From positions 72,592,269-72,656,268 of the forward strand of contig CM022946.1 in NCBI GenBank assembly GCA_012931725.1: a stretch of DNA of 64,000 nt, in the 5' to 3' direction. Below the pieces are notes generated by a model. The model saw only the letters and a list, made by a program, of their open reading frames with translations. It was not told the DNA's origin and searched no databases. The stretch's first letter is position 1. Each line of letters begins with the position of its first letter. This stretch comes from Litsea cubeba. Lineage: Eukaryota > Streptophyta > Magnoliopsida > Laurales > Lauraceae. This document shows positions 32,157 to 44,084 of this stretch, in pieces. The translations under genes were made by a program, and so were the position numbers.

Positions 32157-32270
32157 AAAGAAGAAGATGTTATTTAATGTTTCTTCCTTGTAAATTCGCC
32201 TTTGATTTTCATTTTTAACCACCCTATGTATTCAATTTCTATGTATTTTAATGCAAACAAATAGGGTCTA
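32157..32270. mobile_element. Right half of hairpin MITE, copy B
   Basis: Only the right arm of the MITE is present, fused directly to gypsy pol of copy A (AAGCTGA then AAAGAAGAAGATG). The left arm and loop are missing. Confidence 0.85.
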
Positions 32271-33616
32271 AAACAAAAAAGAATAAGCTAATTCCTCATG
32301 TTTAGATTCCCTGAAGAAAGCTCTTGGCCAGGTTAGTATCCTCTTTTTCTATCTTGCCATATTTTATTACTTTCATTTTTCACTTCTCAGATGTCTGATT
32401 GAGAGACTAGAAAGCCCATTTCAACCCATCTTTAAGTTTATTTTTTAAGGCAACCCATCTCTAGTTTGAGACTCTTACAAGTAGTTTTTCCATAAGAAGT
32501 TGATGTGGGCAAAATCACATGATATTTAATTAATTAATTAACTAATATGAGAGTCGTGATTTGATTATTTTCAAGTAAAATTATGTGGGCATTTCCATGA
32601 TCCAGTATTATGAAAAGGGATGCAAATATGCATATTAAGGACTGGTCATGATTAGGAGCTCGGGCACTGTAATGTGCCATCTACATGCATTTATTGACAG
32701 TGCACCGTCTCTGTTTAGCTTCAGTTCCATGTTGACCAGATCTAAAGGAAACGTGGTTGGTGAGGGTTTTTTTAGACAAGTTTTGGACCCTATTGAAGAC
32801 ACTACCGCACATACCCGCCCGGGTTGCACATCCGACCCGATGAGATTGCTCTCGAGTCTTGACCTTCATTCATGGCTAAAAGCCAAGGATAAGGAGCACA
32901 ATATTGGACCTAGGCTATCACAGATTCATATTAAGACCTTGACCTAGGATTGAGGAGGACCCAATTGCATGTTTAGTCTGGGCAAGATTCTTAGCCAGTG
33001 AGCTTTACCCGTACATAATTTCTGAACCAAACGTTAAAACTTTCGAAGAAAGCAGAAAGGACGGCAAAATCATCAGAAAAACACTAGAGAGGTCGAACAT
33101 AAATTCCCAGATTTTCTGAAATCTGCTTCTTCTAACCCAACTCCTTATTGCAACTAATTAGACACCAAATCGAGTAATTCCCTTCCCTATGAAAATAAGC
33201 AAAGCTTAGCAGAGATTTTCTTCACAACCTTTTTGCGTTTAAGATATTTCCATTTTAACCCTACGGCAATGTGCAAACAAATATAGCAGCGTCAACGTCT
33301 CTTTTTCAGCAACTAGTAACATTTTGTATCTATACACAAAGTCTGTTTACAGCCATGAGATGGGCAGATCAATTGGAGCCCATATAAATTGTTGAATAAA
33401 TACTAAATACAGTATATATGTACATAAAATAAATTTTCGTGGAATTTCCTGCTATGTACAAATGCCATCACTTTAATCGGAACGAAATAACGGAGTCTGC
33501 AATTGTGCAGACAGTGTGATGTAGCAACTAAGAGAGCAAAGCAATCCAAAGGCTTGAAGGTTCCTTTACCTTCAGTTCTTAAGAAAGACACTCGAACCCA
33601 ATACCTGATGGATGGA
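32271..33616. other. Intergenic stretch of unit B, uninterrupted E2 target, no gene
   Basis: Matches 15591-16323 plus 22864-23477 of copy A without E2. The empty site CCAGTGAGCTTTACC spans 32996-33010. No gene recognised. Confidence 0.7.
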
Positions 33617-33801
33617 TCATTTTTCAAACTTCTGGAATAACTCTGACAAAGCATGGTAGAGAGTGGCTGCTGCAGGTGGCCTGGGCAATGAACCAAGCAG
33701 GATATCTGATGCATTGATAGATGAACTACCATAGAATCGGGAGTTCTCTGACGTGTGTGTGGCAACCATGCTTCCTTCAAGTGAGCAGCCAACAAATGTG
33801 C
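33617..33801 (-). pseudogene. SYLF/Ysc84-like (DUF500) gene, last exon, copy B
   Basis: Minus-strand exon with acceptor ...TTTTGAAG at 33802 and stop TGA at 33617-33619. It encodes GTFVGCSLEGSMVATHT, SENSRFYGSSSINASDIL and LGSLPRPPAAATLYHALSEL. In the SYLF (Ysc84/SH3YL1, DUF500) family this is the conserved C-terminal end of the lipid- and actin-associated domain; GCSLEG and N-RFYG are the landmarks. Only the final ~60 residues are present. Intron-like DNA follows upstream, then a hAT element and LINE, with no other exon, so this is a truncated gene fragment. Identification is from motif memory; a database search would settle it. Confidence 0.72.
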
Positions 33802-33940
33802 CTTCAAAATAAACCAATCCGGTGAAATTTTAATAAAAAGAAGAATTCACTGTGCTCTCATTATCTACATGCTGGTGAAAGTGTGTAAAAATGTTTCACA
33901 TACAGAATAGATGCAATTTGAGCCTCTCTAGCACCCTGAC

Positions 33941-35105
33941 CATAGTTGTCAAGTTCGGTTCGTTTCGGACGAAATGTCCGATTTATCTCGTTTCGTAGCA
34001 AAAAACGAATCGAACATCTCGTTTGAAGATCTTAGGTTTAAAATTCGTTTAAATTCGTCCGAATAACAGGATTTCGTTTCGAAAGCCTTAAATCCAAGAT
34101 GGCAGTTGAAATTCCAGCCTTGATTTGGGGATTCAACGAAGAATGGGAGAAATAAATGAAATTAATTGAAATACCTCGTCTCATCTAGCATCGAGGAGAG
34201 AGTTTGACTGAGCCAACGCCTTGTTCCATCTTTGTTCCTCTGTTTGAGACTGTTGGATGCAATCCTCCCTCGCCCTGGGCGCGTCTCCTTTGTTGCAGAG
34301 CGCTCGCTGGTGCCATCATCAAATATCTTTGCAGAAAAGCTACCGAAGAACCTGCTATGCTGATCTCTCCCACTCCTTCCGTTTCTTCTTCGTTTCCTTT
34401 TCATTAATTTCCTTCATCTGGGTTCCGTGCGAAATGGGTTTCTAACTTCGGGAGGACCTTTTTACAAAGGCGTTGAGATGCTTACCTTTTAAGCAATGGT
34501 TCTGATGAGTGCCAGAATGTGAGGCCCACTTTCTTGTAGTGCTGAATGTCCCACGGCAAGCGATCTGATGAGTGCCAGAACGCGAGGCCCACCTTTTTTT
34601 TTTTAGCTAACAGAACATAAGGCCCACTTTATTTATTTATTTATTTGGCTAAGAGAACATGAGGCCCACTTTGAATTCTTTTTAGATTTTATTTGATGTT
34701 ATTAAATATTCCATCAAACCATTGGTCTTGATGAGTTACAAAACGTCAGGCCCACTTACATGTCACCATTCAAATGTCTATATTTCTTTAATTTGATGAT
34801 GTGATCCAATTTATTGTAATAAACATTGAAATGTCTCAACTGACTATTAATATTGAATGTGAGGCCCACTTCCTGCCAATTTGTGAAATACATGGTGCAT
34901 CTCCTTTCTCTGATTACTAATATTTAAATATTAATTTTTGGAAATTCCATTTGTGATGCTTAATAGAATGAAATTTTATATATGCTTTTAATATATATAT
35001 TCCAAAATGAATTTCCGAATTAGAAAGCGAATTGTCTGAATCAATCGAAATGTTTCATTTTGGAGCCAAGCCGAAATAGCGTCCCAAACAAACTTGATAA
35101 CTATG
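33941..35105. mobile_element. hAT-like non-autonomous DNA transposon, copy B (1,165 bp)
   Basis: Ends are CATAGTTGTCAAGTT and the complement of CATAGTTATCAAGTT, imperfect TIRs of ~25-30 bp. The 8-bp TSD ACCCTGAC is exact on both sides (33933-33940, 35106-35113). An 8-bp TSD is the hAT hallmark; a 9-bp Mutator-type reading (ACCCTGACC) is also possible. No transposase is visible. The minus-strand frame 34162-34404 is GC-rich, begins MKRKRRRNGRSGRDQHSRFF and ends at a GT, like a captured first exon. It holds six AGGCCCAC motifs. Confidence 0.82.
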
Positions 35106-35174
35106 ACCCTGACCACTAACTAGCTATTACTGCATCATATAAAGGAGTAGGATTTTAAACGCTTATGCTATTTG

Positions 35175-36360
35175 ATGATATTTGTGATACTTTTCCCGGT
35201 TCTTTGATGGCTTAGCTGGAGGCTTGGAAGATGGTTCATTTTTTCGGATGCGGAGCAGTTCTTTGGAAGCTAGTGCCTTTTTCTATTCTTTGGTCGGTCT
35301 GAAAAGAGAGACATCAGGATTTTTATAGGGATGTCATCATTGGTGGAGAGCCTTCTTCACTCCGTGATTTTGAGGATAAGCAATGTAGGGGGATGGATTT
35401 TTGGGCCCGCCCGGGATCGTCGGGCCCCCCATAGGGCCTATTGTATACACTTTGGGGGACGGACTCCGTAATCATGCATTTGTCCCAGGGTGGATTCAGA
35501 AATCATGCAGGTTCTGGGTTTCACCCAGATTATACCTTAAGTGAGAGATCTCGGGTTCGAATCCTGGGGAGGCCCTGGGGTGTATGATTTTTGAATCCAC
35601 CCTGGGACAAATGCATGATTACGGAGTCCGTCTCCCGAAGTGTATACAATAGGCCCTGTGGGGGGCCCGGCGATCCCGGGCGGGCCCAAAAATCCATCCC
35701 CCTACAAGCAATATGGGCTTCTTTATTACTGAAAGAGTTTGGTTGTCTAAAAGTCATGGTAAATTGCACAATCAGGAAGTGTCTTTGTGGTCTTTCTAGA
35801 GAAAGGAGAGTCTTAAGGGTTCCCCTCCTCTGGATGTTTTTTTTTTATTTTTTTATTTTTATTTTTTTAATGGTAAAATCTCTGGATGGTATGTTAAAAT
35901 TCAACATTGACAAAGCATAAGGGGGGAAATCAGGGCCGGTGGGTATTGGAGGTGTGCTTTGTGATAGCAATGGAGCTGTTCTTGTTATGTTTTGTAAGCA
36001 TATTGGTATGATGGAATCTAATGTCTAGGAAGTGTTGGTATTTCTTGAAGTTTTCTGTACTTCTGCTGCTCATTCTCTTTCCAAGTTTATTGTGGAGAGT
36101 AACTCGAAGAACGGTTGATTGGGGCAGTCAGCATATGCTCCTTGGAGAGTTCACTTTTATTTTAATGAGATCAAATCTTAGGCCTCTCAGATTCAAGTCA
36201 AGTTCAAGCATTTGAGGCAGTCAGCATATGCTCCTGTGGATCCTACAGCTAAACTAGGAATGGATAGATCTTCTCTGCTGGTTGCCTTTTCCTCTTCATA
36301 TACTTCCTTTCTGGCTGCTTTTGTATGATTCTTTTAAGCCTTTACAGTCCTCGTTTTTAT
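35175..36360 (+). pseudogene. LINE 3' remnant, copy B
   Basis: Same zf-RVT/RNase H remains as at 25030-26220, with the same stops, split by the foldback element. The stretch before it (35114-35174) has no feature. Confidence 0.72.
35385..35705. mobile_element. 321-bp foldback element, copy B
   Basis: Identical structure to 25243-25563, TSD AAGCAAT at 35378-35384 and 35706-35712. Confidence 0.9.
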
Positions 36361-36369
36361 TTGGCTGTA

Positions 36370-36789
36370 TGATGCAGGCCAGACTATGGGCCCCGATTGA
36401 AAGTATATTTCAGAAGGCCCAAAGCCACTAAGGCCCAGCAGCGACAAAATCTTCAAACGAGAGTTTCTAGTTTTAGGCTTTCTAGATGATTTCTCCACAT
36501 TTAGCATATTTCTTTAATTGCTTTGATTAGGTAGTTTCTAATTTCCAAGATTCTTAGAATTGAGAAGTTTCTTAGTATTAGAGATTGATGACTAAAATTA
36601 TGCTGAGACTCTATTATATATAAGATGTAATTCCCTTCCCTTGGGATATACAGAAATTAATGAAAATTGAGTTCTCTCAAACGAGTATTCCTCTCTTGTC
36701 TGTGGTGTGAGACCAAGACATCCTACCCTATGACTTCTGGCTTGGAGAATAGCCCGTTGGCTAATCTCCTTCTCCCCTACGCTGCTTCA
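36370..36789 (+). mobile_element. 5' LTR of gypsy copy B
   Basis: 420 bp, TGATGCAGG...CTGCTTCA, preceded by CTGTA (36365-36369). Matches the copy C 5' LTR. Confidence 0.92.
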
Positions 36790-37629
36790 ATTGGTATCAG
36801 AGCAGAGATCCGTCTCAGATCGCCGATCCAATCGCCGACCTGAGGTAATCTGCTTACTTCTCAACCCACTATCATCTTCACCGTCCATTATCATCATCAT
36901 CCCCACCTCCCCTCGTCACAGCCGTCACCATCACTGACTCAATACATTCATCCACATCCCTCTCCCAGAAACCCTACCTACCCAACACCCCACGACAGCC
37001 ACCCATGCCTATCCCAACCCACCACACGATCCCCGTCATATCCTCCAGCCGAAACCACCACACCCCTTCCGCCTCCCATTCGCCTAACCCACACTTGCAT
37101 CAGTAGCGCCCAAATCCCCAAACATCCAAAATCTGCGCCCAAATCCCAGCGAGCCCACCATCGTGCGCCAAGTGGAACCCTGCCTGGCCGAACCCATCAT
37201 CTCCATCAAACCCCCTGACAGTGTTCCCAAATCCAGAATCCCGACCTCCATTACCCAAACCCATAAAAAAAAGGAGCAGACCGGGAGAAACAGAGAACCA
37301 GCAAAAAAAAAATGTGTTACATACCTGCGCCATCGTCGATCACCATCGCCGTCTGCGTCACAGGCCACCTGCATCGTTCCGTCAGCCTCCACTCTACCGA
37401 AGTCGGTTGCGCCCTTTCGTCTTCCATCTCCGCTCCATCTTCGAACAACAACGAAAGGGTTTGAAAATCCTTTCCCCCTTTCTGCGCGCCAGTCCCTAGG
37501 CAACCTTAGGTAAGTGGGACACAGCCCACTTACCCACTTCCCCAGCCCACAGGCCCCCTTCTCCTTCCGAGCCTTAGTTCGGGTCGAGCCCGGCCCACCC
37601 GCAACAATTAAAAGAAAAAGCAAATCAGC

Positions 37630-39800
37630 ATGTCTACCCTGATCCCAACTACTCGCACCGGAACCACATTCAGAGGTAAATTCACAGTCCGCCAGCGTGA
37701 TAGCTACATCATGGGACAGAATGGATAGGGTTGAAGAACATCTTAGAAGCACTCCTCCTCCGGGCAACCAGAACAATGACAACCCTGGACCTTCCACCAA
37801 CAAAGATGGCAGTAAATCACAAAGGGGAAACAACCGTCCACCAGATGTGGAAAATTCTGTCAATGGTGAGCCGCAGGAAACTTGTCGGCAATTTATGGAG
37901 CGCATTATGGATGAAACTGGTTATAATGACTATCATGGCCGACGAGATGACATCACCAAGAAGGTACGTGTTGATGTTCCTGATTTCTTCGGACGCATGG
38001 ATGTGAAAGTTTTCACCGACTGGATTACGGCCCTTGAAGATTATTTTGAATGGTACAATATGGATGAAGACAAACGCGTTTCCTTTGTCAAGATGAAGAA
38101 GAAGGGTGCAGCGCGTGTTTGGTGGCGGAGTATTGATGACAGGAATACAAATTATGGGCGACGTCCTATCAATACATGGGAGGAGATGAAATAGAAACTT
38201 GAGGATAAATATCTACCGGTTGACTATATTGATTCCCTCAATGATCAATTAGTTGACTGTAGATAAGGGACCTCCATTGTAGATGATTTCACAGAAAAGT
38301 TTCATTATCTATGGTGCGATGCAAAGTATCTGAAACTGATCGACAAGCTATCACCCAATACAAGAAAGGACTCCGTCAAGAGATCCAAAGGGAGTTGACT
38401 ACTCACACCTTTTACAACATTGAAGAAGTTCATCGCTTAGCACTCCGCGTCGAATATCAGTTGTGATATCCATATTCAAGGCGTTTTGGTGAACCTCTCC
38501 AAAGGGGGGCCTCCAATACAACTTATCAGCGGGTTGCTTCAGCACAAAACTCAGCCCGATAGCCTCCTCCACAAAATCCCAACAGGCCAGCACCTCCTCA
38601 GAATCAAGTAAGACCTGCAAATTTTGCAAACGAAGGGAAGAATGTTGTAAATTCTTCACGACCGAAGCAGGACATCGAGTGCTTTCGATGCAAAGGCAAA
38701 GGGCACTATGCTTTTGAATGCCCAGGTTCGAAGAATCTTCACTATGCACATAATGAAGAAGATCCCTATGACTCAAAGCCTGTTGATGAAGAAATTGAAG
38801 TTGAAACACCATATGAAGAGCAGGCACCTCCGCCCGAACAAGACGATCATTCCTTCTATCAAGCTGAAATAGAAGGACGGACATTATTCATTCGTCGTCT
38901 CTTCATTACAACCAAAGAGGAAGCTGAAGATTGGAGGCGGACCACCATATTTCGCTCGATGGAAAAATGTCGTGACAGATTGTGCAATCTCATCATAGAT
39001 GGAGGAAGCGAAATGAATGTGATCTCCCAAGAATTAATAGACAAGTTAAAGCTTCCAACAGAGAAACACCCGAAGCCTTACAAGGTCTCTTGGGTGAATG
39101 ATTCCGCAATTCCGGTAAAATTTCGAATTGGTGGTTATGAAGATTCTATTTGGCGTGATATTATCCCCATGAATGTTACTTATATTCTGTTGGGAAGACC
39201 TTGGCTTTTTTATAACAAAGTCCAAAGTGATGGAGAGGCAAAAACCCATACTTTTAAGTATAAAGGTCGCAAGGTGACTCTTCTTCCACATAAGCCTCCT
39301 ACTGCCCCAGCAAGGCAATCACCATCAATTCCGGCAAAACAAACTGCATCACAGCCAAGTTCTCGCATCCTTTCAATGCGGAAATTTGAAGAAGAAAGTA
39401 AAGAGCAAAGAGTTGTCAATGCCCTTATCCCACAAGAATTCAAAGAGGCAGAAAATAAACAAGCAGTTTCCACACCACCAGAAATCAAGTCCTTGTTGCT
39501 TGATTTTAAAGACTTGATTCCAGCAGATCTTCCAAAAGAGCTACCGCCTATGAGGAACATCCAGCATGCTATTGACTTGGTTCCTGGATCATCGCTTCCA
39601 AATTTACCTGCTTATCACACGAGCCCGACCGAACACACAGAGTTGAGAAAGCAAGTTGAAGAGCTCCTCCAGAAGGGTTATATTCGCGAAAGCATGAGTC
39701 CTTGTGCGGTACCAGCCCTCTCGACACCCAAGAAAGACGGTTCTTGGAGAATGTGTGTCGACAGCCGAGCAATCAACAAAATTACTATTAAGTATTGGTT
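37630..39800 (+). pseudogene. gag-protease-RT start of gypsy copy B
   Basis: Gag frame breaks and stops are the same as in copy C. The zinc knuckle CFRCKGKGHYAFEC lies near 38675-38720 and the protease LIIDGGSEMNVIS near 38986. From 38959 one frame is open to the junction and then ends four codons later in G' (…KYWFRSI, stop at 39811-39813). Confidence 0.88.
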
Positions 39801-40062
39801 CAGAAGTATATAATGCTGAAGATACCACAAGGGCCAGGCTAGGGGAGTCCTCCAGAGCTGTCGACAACGGGAAGGGAGGAGAGAGAGAGGAAAGAAGGAT
39901 AGTAGCAACAAGCGAAGCGGGACAGAGAGGCTACCTGTCAGAGACCAACTCGGTCCTGCTCCGCAGAGAGACAGACAAGCATTCACTCCTCGCGATGTAG
40001 TGGTTGAACACATTGCCAGGGAACGCGGAACTGTTGAAAATGAATTACCAGTAATACCGTAA
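39801..40062 (+). pseudogene. gag fragment tail in G'
   Basis: Corresponds to 12956-13219; starts CAGAAGTATATAATGCTGAA with one A fewer than G, plus other 1-nt changes (GGGAAGGGAGGAGAG) that shift the frame. Not functional. Confidence 0.8.
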
Positions 40063-40384
40063 GAGAGTCAAAGTAGTGAGGCTTTGGGGGCTTGATTTTT
40101 TCAACTTTGTTAATGTTGTGTAAAACTAAACATGGATTAATAAAATCACTTTTTTTTATCAGTGCTACAAATTGTTTAAAAAAAAAAGAGTCCCCTGCCC
40201 TCTAATCACTCTGAAAGTTGTCCTCGGCATCACCATAGACATCATCAGAGCTGCCACTACAATCATCAAGCGCCTCAGTCGGCATGAAGCCTAAGAGGGC
40301 AATATCTGGGAAAGCAGTTCTCTCATGTACCGCCCCAGTCACTGTCCTCCACAGGCGGTCTCTCTGAGCATCACCCTCTCACGA

Positions 40385-40740
40385 GTCTGTACAAGCTCAG
40401 CTTCATTGAGCGAAGCCCTCTCGTGGGTCTTCAGAAGCTCACCTCACTAAGCGAAGCCCTCTCGTGGGTCTTCAGAAGCTCACCTCACTGAGCGAAGCCC
40501 TCTCGCGGGTCTTCAGAAGCTCAGTGAGCCCTCTCGCAGGTCTTCAGAAGCTCAGCCTCACTGAGCGAAGCCCTCTCAAGGTCCTTCACAAGCTCAGCCT
40601 CTGCTTGGCTGGCCGCCCTCGCTTAGGCTACTAAGAGTTCGGTCTCAAGCCTGGTCGCCCTCCTCGCGGGCCGCGGAAAGATCAGCCTCAGAAGCCCTTC
40701 CAACTAGCGCAGCCCTCTCCTCAGCCTGAGAAGCTCTCTC
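40385..40740 (-). repeat. ~40-bp tandem repeats in G'
   Basis: Same array as 13540-13890, with small differences. The adjoining 40063-40384 holds no gene. Confidence 0.75.
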
Positions 40741-40849
40741 ATTTCTTCTTCTAGGATGACCCATCAGAAGTTACCGAGTGGCAGAGTCTTGGAATTTACA
40801 TATGCTAAGGGATATATCATGCGCTACGCAGAGGGGGTCCGGGGGTGTC

Positions 40850-41365
40850 CCTCGGGCGCCCAAAGGCCTCTCCATGCCCCAGACTTCCCCGGGCCTCTCC
40901 ACTCCCCGGGCGCCCAAGTCCCTCGGGCGCCCAAGGGGCCTCTCCACTCCCCGGGCGCCTAAGTCCCTCGGGCGCCCAAGGGCCTCTCCACGCCCCGGAA
41001 CTCCCCGGGCGCCCAAGGGATTTCCCTCGGGCGTGCCCAGGTCGCCCAGACTTCCCCGGGCGCCCAAACTCCCCCCGGCGCCCAAGGGCTTCACTCCCCC
41101 GGGCGCCCAAGTCCCTCGGCGCCCAAAGCATCAACCCTCGGGCGCCCAGGGGCCTTTCCCTCGGGCGCCCAAAGCCTCCTTCGGACGCCCATGCCATCTT
41201 TCCCCGGGCGCCCAGGGGGCCCAGCACATCACTCCCCGGGCGCCCAGCCCAAGTCCCCCGGCGCCCAAGGTCTATCCCCTCGGGCGCCCAAACCATGTCG
41301 CCCAGGATAACTCCCTCGGGCGCCCAGACCTTCTCTCCCTGGGCGCCCAGGCTTCTACGGTTCCG
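40850..41365. repeat. GC-rich minisatellite in G'
   Basis: Same CGGGCGCCCA array as 13985-14535, shorter by about one unit (the block around 14400-14423 is missing here). Confidence 0.9.
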
Positions 41366-41489
41366 ATGCTCGCCCAGACCTGGATTAAAACCGAAAAAGA
41401 GGAAAAAGATTTTGGAGGGAGAAGAGACCTGAATCTACCAATGCCCCCCTTTCAAAAAATTATTTGGGCACGGGGCATTGAGGGGCAAA

Positions 41490-41956
41490 TGATGAGTCAG
41501 GCCCAAATGACCCAACCCATGAGGATGAAGCTTAGGTCCAAGCCCACGAAGAGACCAAGTCAGGGCAACCACGTTGCTTCAGAAGCAGTCTCCCTCCTAC
41601 CAGGTCCTGCGGAGGAATATCTCACCTGCCTCGTCCAGCGCGAGGGCAGTTCGAGGGCTCCAAGGACGAACGTTGCTGAAGAGTCGTCCCCATCTGTTAG
41701 GGGAGGACTATAAATCGAGAAGCCCCACCAGCACTTGAGGAGGATGGATCTCTCTCTATTCACTTCGACTCTTGTATTCCTCTAGTTTGTAATAATCATT
41801 GAGGAAGTAAAACACCACAGGCAATCTCTGCCTTTCTGCAGTGGACGTAGGTCATCTTGACCGAACCACTATAATCCTTTCTCTCTCTTCTTTAATTATT
41901 GCATTTACTGCATTTATTACTTGACCGGTGGTGTCCGAAACCCTATTTTCGCATCA
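41490..41956 (+). mobile_element. LTR of G'
   Basis: TGATGAGTCAGG...TTTTCGCATCA, matching 14668-15134. The TATA box TATAAAT is retained near 41709. Confidence 0.65.
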
Positions 41957-42179
41957 TCAGTAGTCATCATTTATATAATCTGCAAGAACCCGTTTGCATT
42001 TTTAATTAAATTGGTACATTTTTTTTTTTGCATAAATAAATTGGTACAGTTATGAGGCACTGTTGAAGTTGCAAAATCTGCCTCAAAATTTATATATATC
42101 AAAATCCTCTGCATGAGAGAGAGAGAGAGAGATCCCAAAATATGCTCTCCCAGCCAATAAGGTAGGGTCAAATTGTCAC

Positions 42180-42413
42180 CTTTTGTCTGCATTAGAATGC
42201 ATAGGAATTGAACATGTAGGGTGGTTAAAAATAAAGATTAAAGCTGTATTTTTAAAAATGAACATCAAATAACATATTCTTTTAGGGATCTAGAATAAAA
42301 AAGAAGAAGATGTTATTTAATGTTTCTTCCTTGTAAATTCGCCTTTGATTTTCATTTTTAACCACCCTATGTATTCAATTTCTATGTATTTTAATGCAAA
42401 CAAATAGGGTCTA
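42180..42413. mobile_element. Hairpin MITE, copy C (complete)
   Basis: Both arms and the loop are present, as at 15357-15590, between the LTR of G' and the C unit. 41957-42179 holds only AT-rich spacer with a GA run. Confidence 0.75.
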
Positions 42414-43760
42414 AAACAAAAAAGAATAAGCTAATTCCTCATGTTTAGATTCCCTGAAAGAAAGCTCTTGGCCAGGTTAGTATCCTCTTTTTCTATCTTG
42501 CCATATTTTATTACTTTCATTTTTCACTTCTCAGATGTCTGATTGAGAGACTAGAAAGCCCATTTCAACCCATCTTTAAGTTTATTTTTTAAGGCAACCC
42601 ATCTCTAGTTTGAGACTCTTACAAGTAGTTTTTCCATAAGAAGTTGATGTGGGCAAAATCACATGATATTTAATTAATTAATTAACTAATATGAGAGTCG
42701 TGATTTGATTATTTTCAAGTAAAATTATGTGGGCATTTCCATGATCCAGTATTATGAAAAGGGATGCAAATATGCATATTAAGGACTGGTCATGATTAGG
42801 AGCTCGGGCACTGTAATGTGCCATCTACATGCATTTATTGACAGTGCACCGTCTCTGTTTAGCTTCAGTTCCATGTTGACCAGATCTAAAGGAAACGTGG
42901 TTGGTGAGGGTTTTTTTAGACAAGTTTTGGACCCTATTGAAGACACTACCGCACATACCCGCCCGGGTTGCACATCCGACCCGATGAGATTGCTCTCGAG
43001 TCTTGACCTTCATTCATGGCTAAAAGCCAAGGATAAGGAGCACAATATTGGACCTAGGCTATCACAGATTCATATTAAGACCTTGACCTAGGATTGAGGA
43101 GGACCCAATTGCATGTTTAGTCTGGGCAAGATTCTTAGCCAGTGAGCTTTACCCGTACATAATTTCTGAACCAAACGTTAAAACTTTCGAAGAAAGCAGA
43201 AAGGACGGCAAAATCATCAGAAAAACACTAGAGAGGTCGAACATAAATTCCCAGATTTTCTGAAATCTGCTTCTTCTAACCCAACTCCTTATTGCAACTA
43301 ATTAGACACCAAATCGAGTAATTCCCTTCCCTATGAAAATAAGCAAAGCTTAGCAGAGATTTTCTTCACAACCTTTTTGCGTTTAAGATATTTCCATTTT
43401 AACCCTACGGCAATGTGCAAACAAATATAGCAGCGTCAACGTCTCTTTTTCAGCAACTAGTAACATTTTGTATCTATACACAAAGTCTGTTTACAGCCAT
43501 GAGATGGGCAGATCAATTGGAGCCCATATAAATTGTTGAATAAATACTAAATACAGTATATATGTACATAAAATAAATTTTCGTGGAATTTCCTGCTATG
43601 TACAAATGCCATCACTTTAATCGGAACGAAATAACGGAGTCTGCAATTGTGCAGACAGTGTGATGTAGCAACTAAGAGAGCAAAGCAATCCAAAGGCTTG
43701 AAGGTTCCTTTACCTTCAGTTCTTAAGAAAGACACTCGAACCCAATACCTGATGGATGGA
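42414..43760. other. Intergenic stretch of unit C, no gene
   Basis: Same as 32271-33616; empty E2 target site near 43140-43148. Confidence 0.65.
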
Positions 43761-43945
43761 TCATTTTTCAAACTTCTGGAATAACTCTGACAAAGCATGG
43801 TAGAGAGTGGCTGCTGCAGGTGGCCTGGGCAATGAACCAAGCAGGATATCTGATGCATTGATAGATGAACTACCATAGAATCGGGAGTTCTCTGACGTGT
43901 GTGTGGCAACCATGCTTCCTTCAAGTGAGCAGCCAACAAATGTGC
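43761..43945 (-). pseudogene. SYLF/Ysc84-like (DUF500) last exon, copy C
   Basis: Identical to copy B (33617-33801) in reading frame, splice acceptor and stop. No upstream exon. Confidence 0.72.
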
Positions 43946-44084
43946 CTTCAAAATAAACCAATCCGGTGAAATTTTAATAAAAAGAAGAATTCACTGTGCT
44001 CTCATTATCTACATGCTGGTGAAAGTGTGTAAAAATGTTTCACATACAGAATAGATGCAATTTGAGCCTCTCTAGCACCCTGAC

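Larger units (their letters stand above)
36370..39800 (+). mobile_element. Chromodomain gypsy element, copy B (truncated in RT)
   Basis: 5' LTR 36370-36789, PBS at 36792-36803, leader, gag, protease and the first part of RT. It ends at ATTAAGTATTGGTT (39800), where sequence switches to the gag fragment of G. The rest of RT, RNase H, integrase and the 3' LTR are missing. Confidence 0.92.
39801..41956 (+). mobile_element. G': second, 5'-truncated copy of Tat element G
   Basis: Matches 12956-15134 with small indels. It contains the end of the gag fragment (39801-40062), the 40-bp repeats (40385-40740), the GC minisatellite and the LTR. It begins exactly at the RT junction. Confidence 0.92.
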
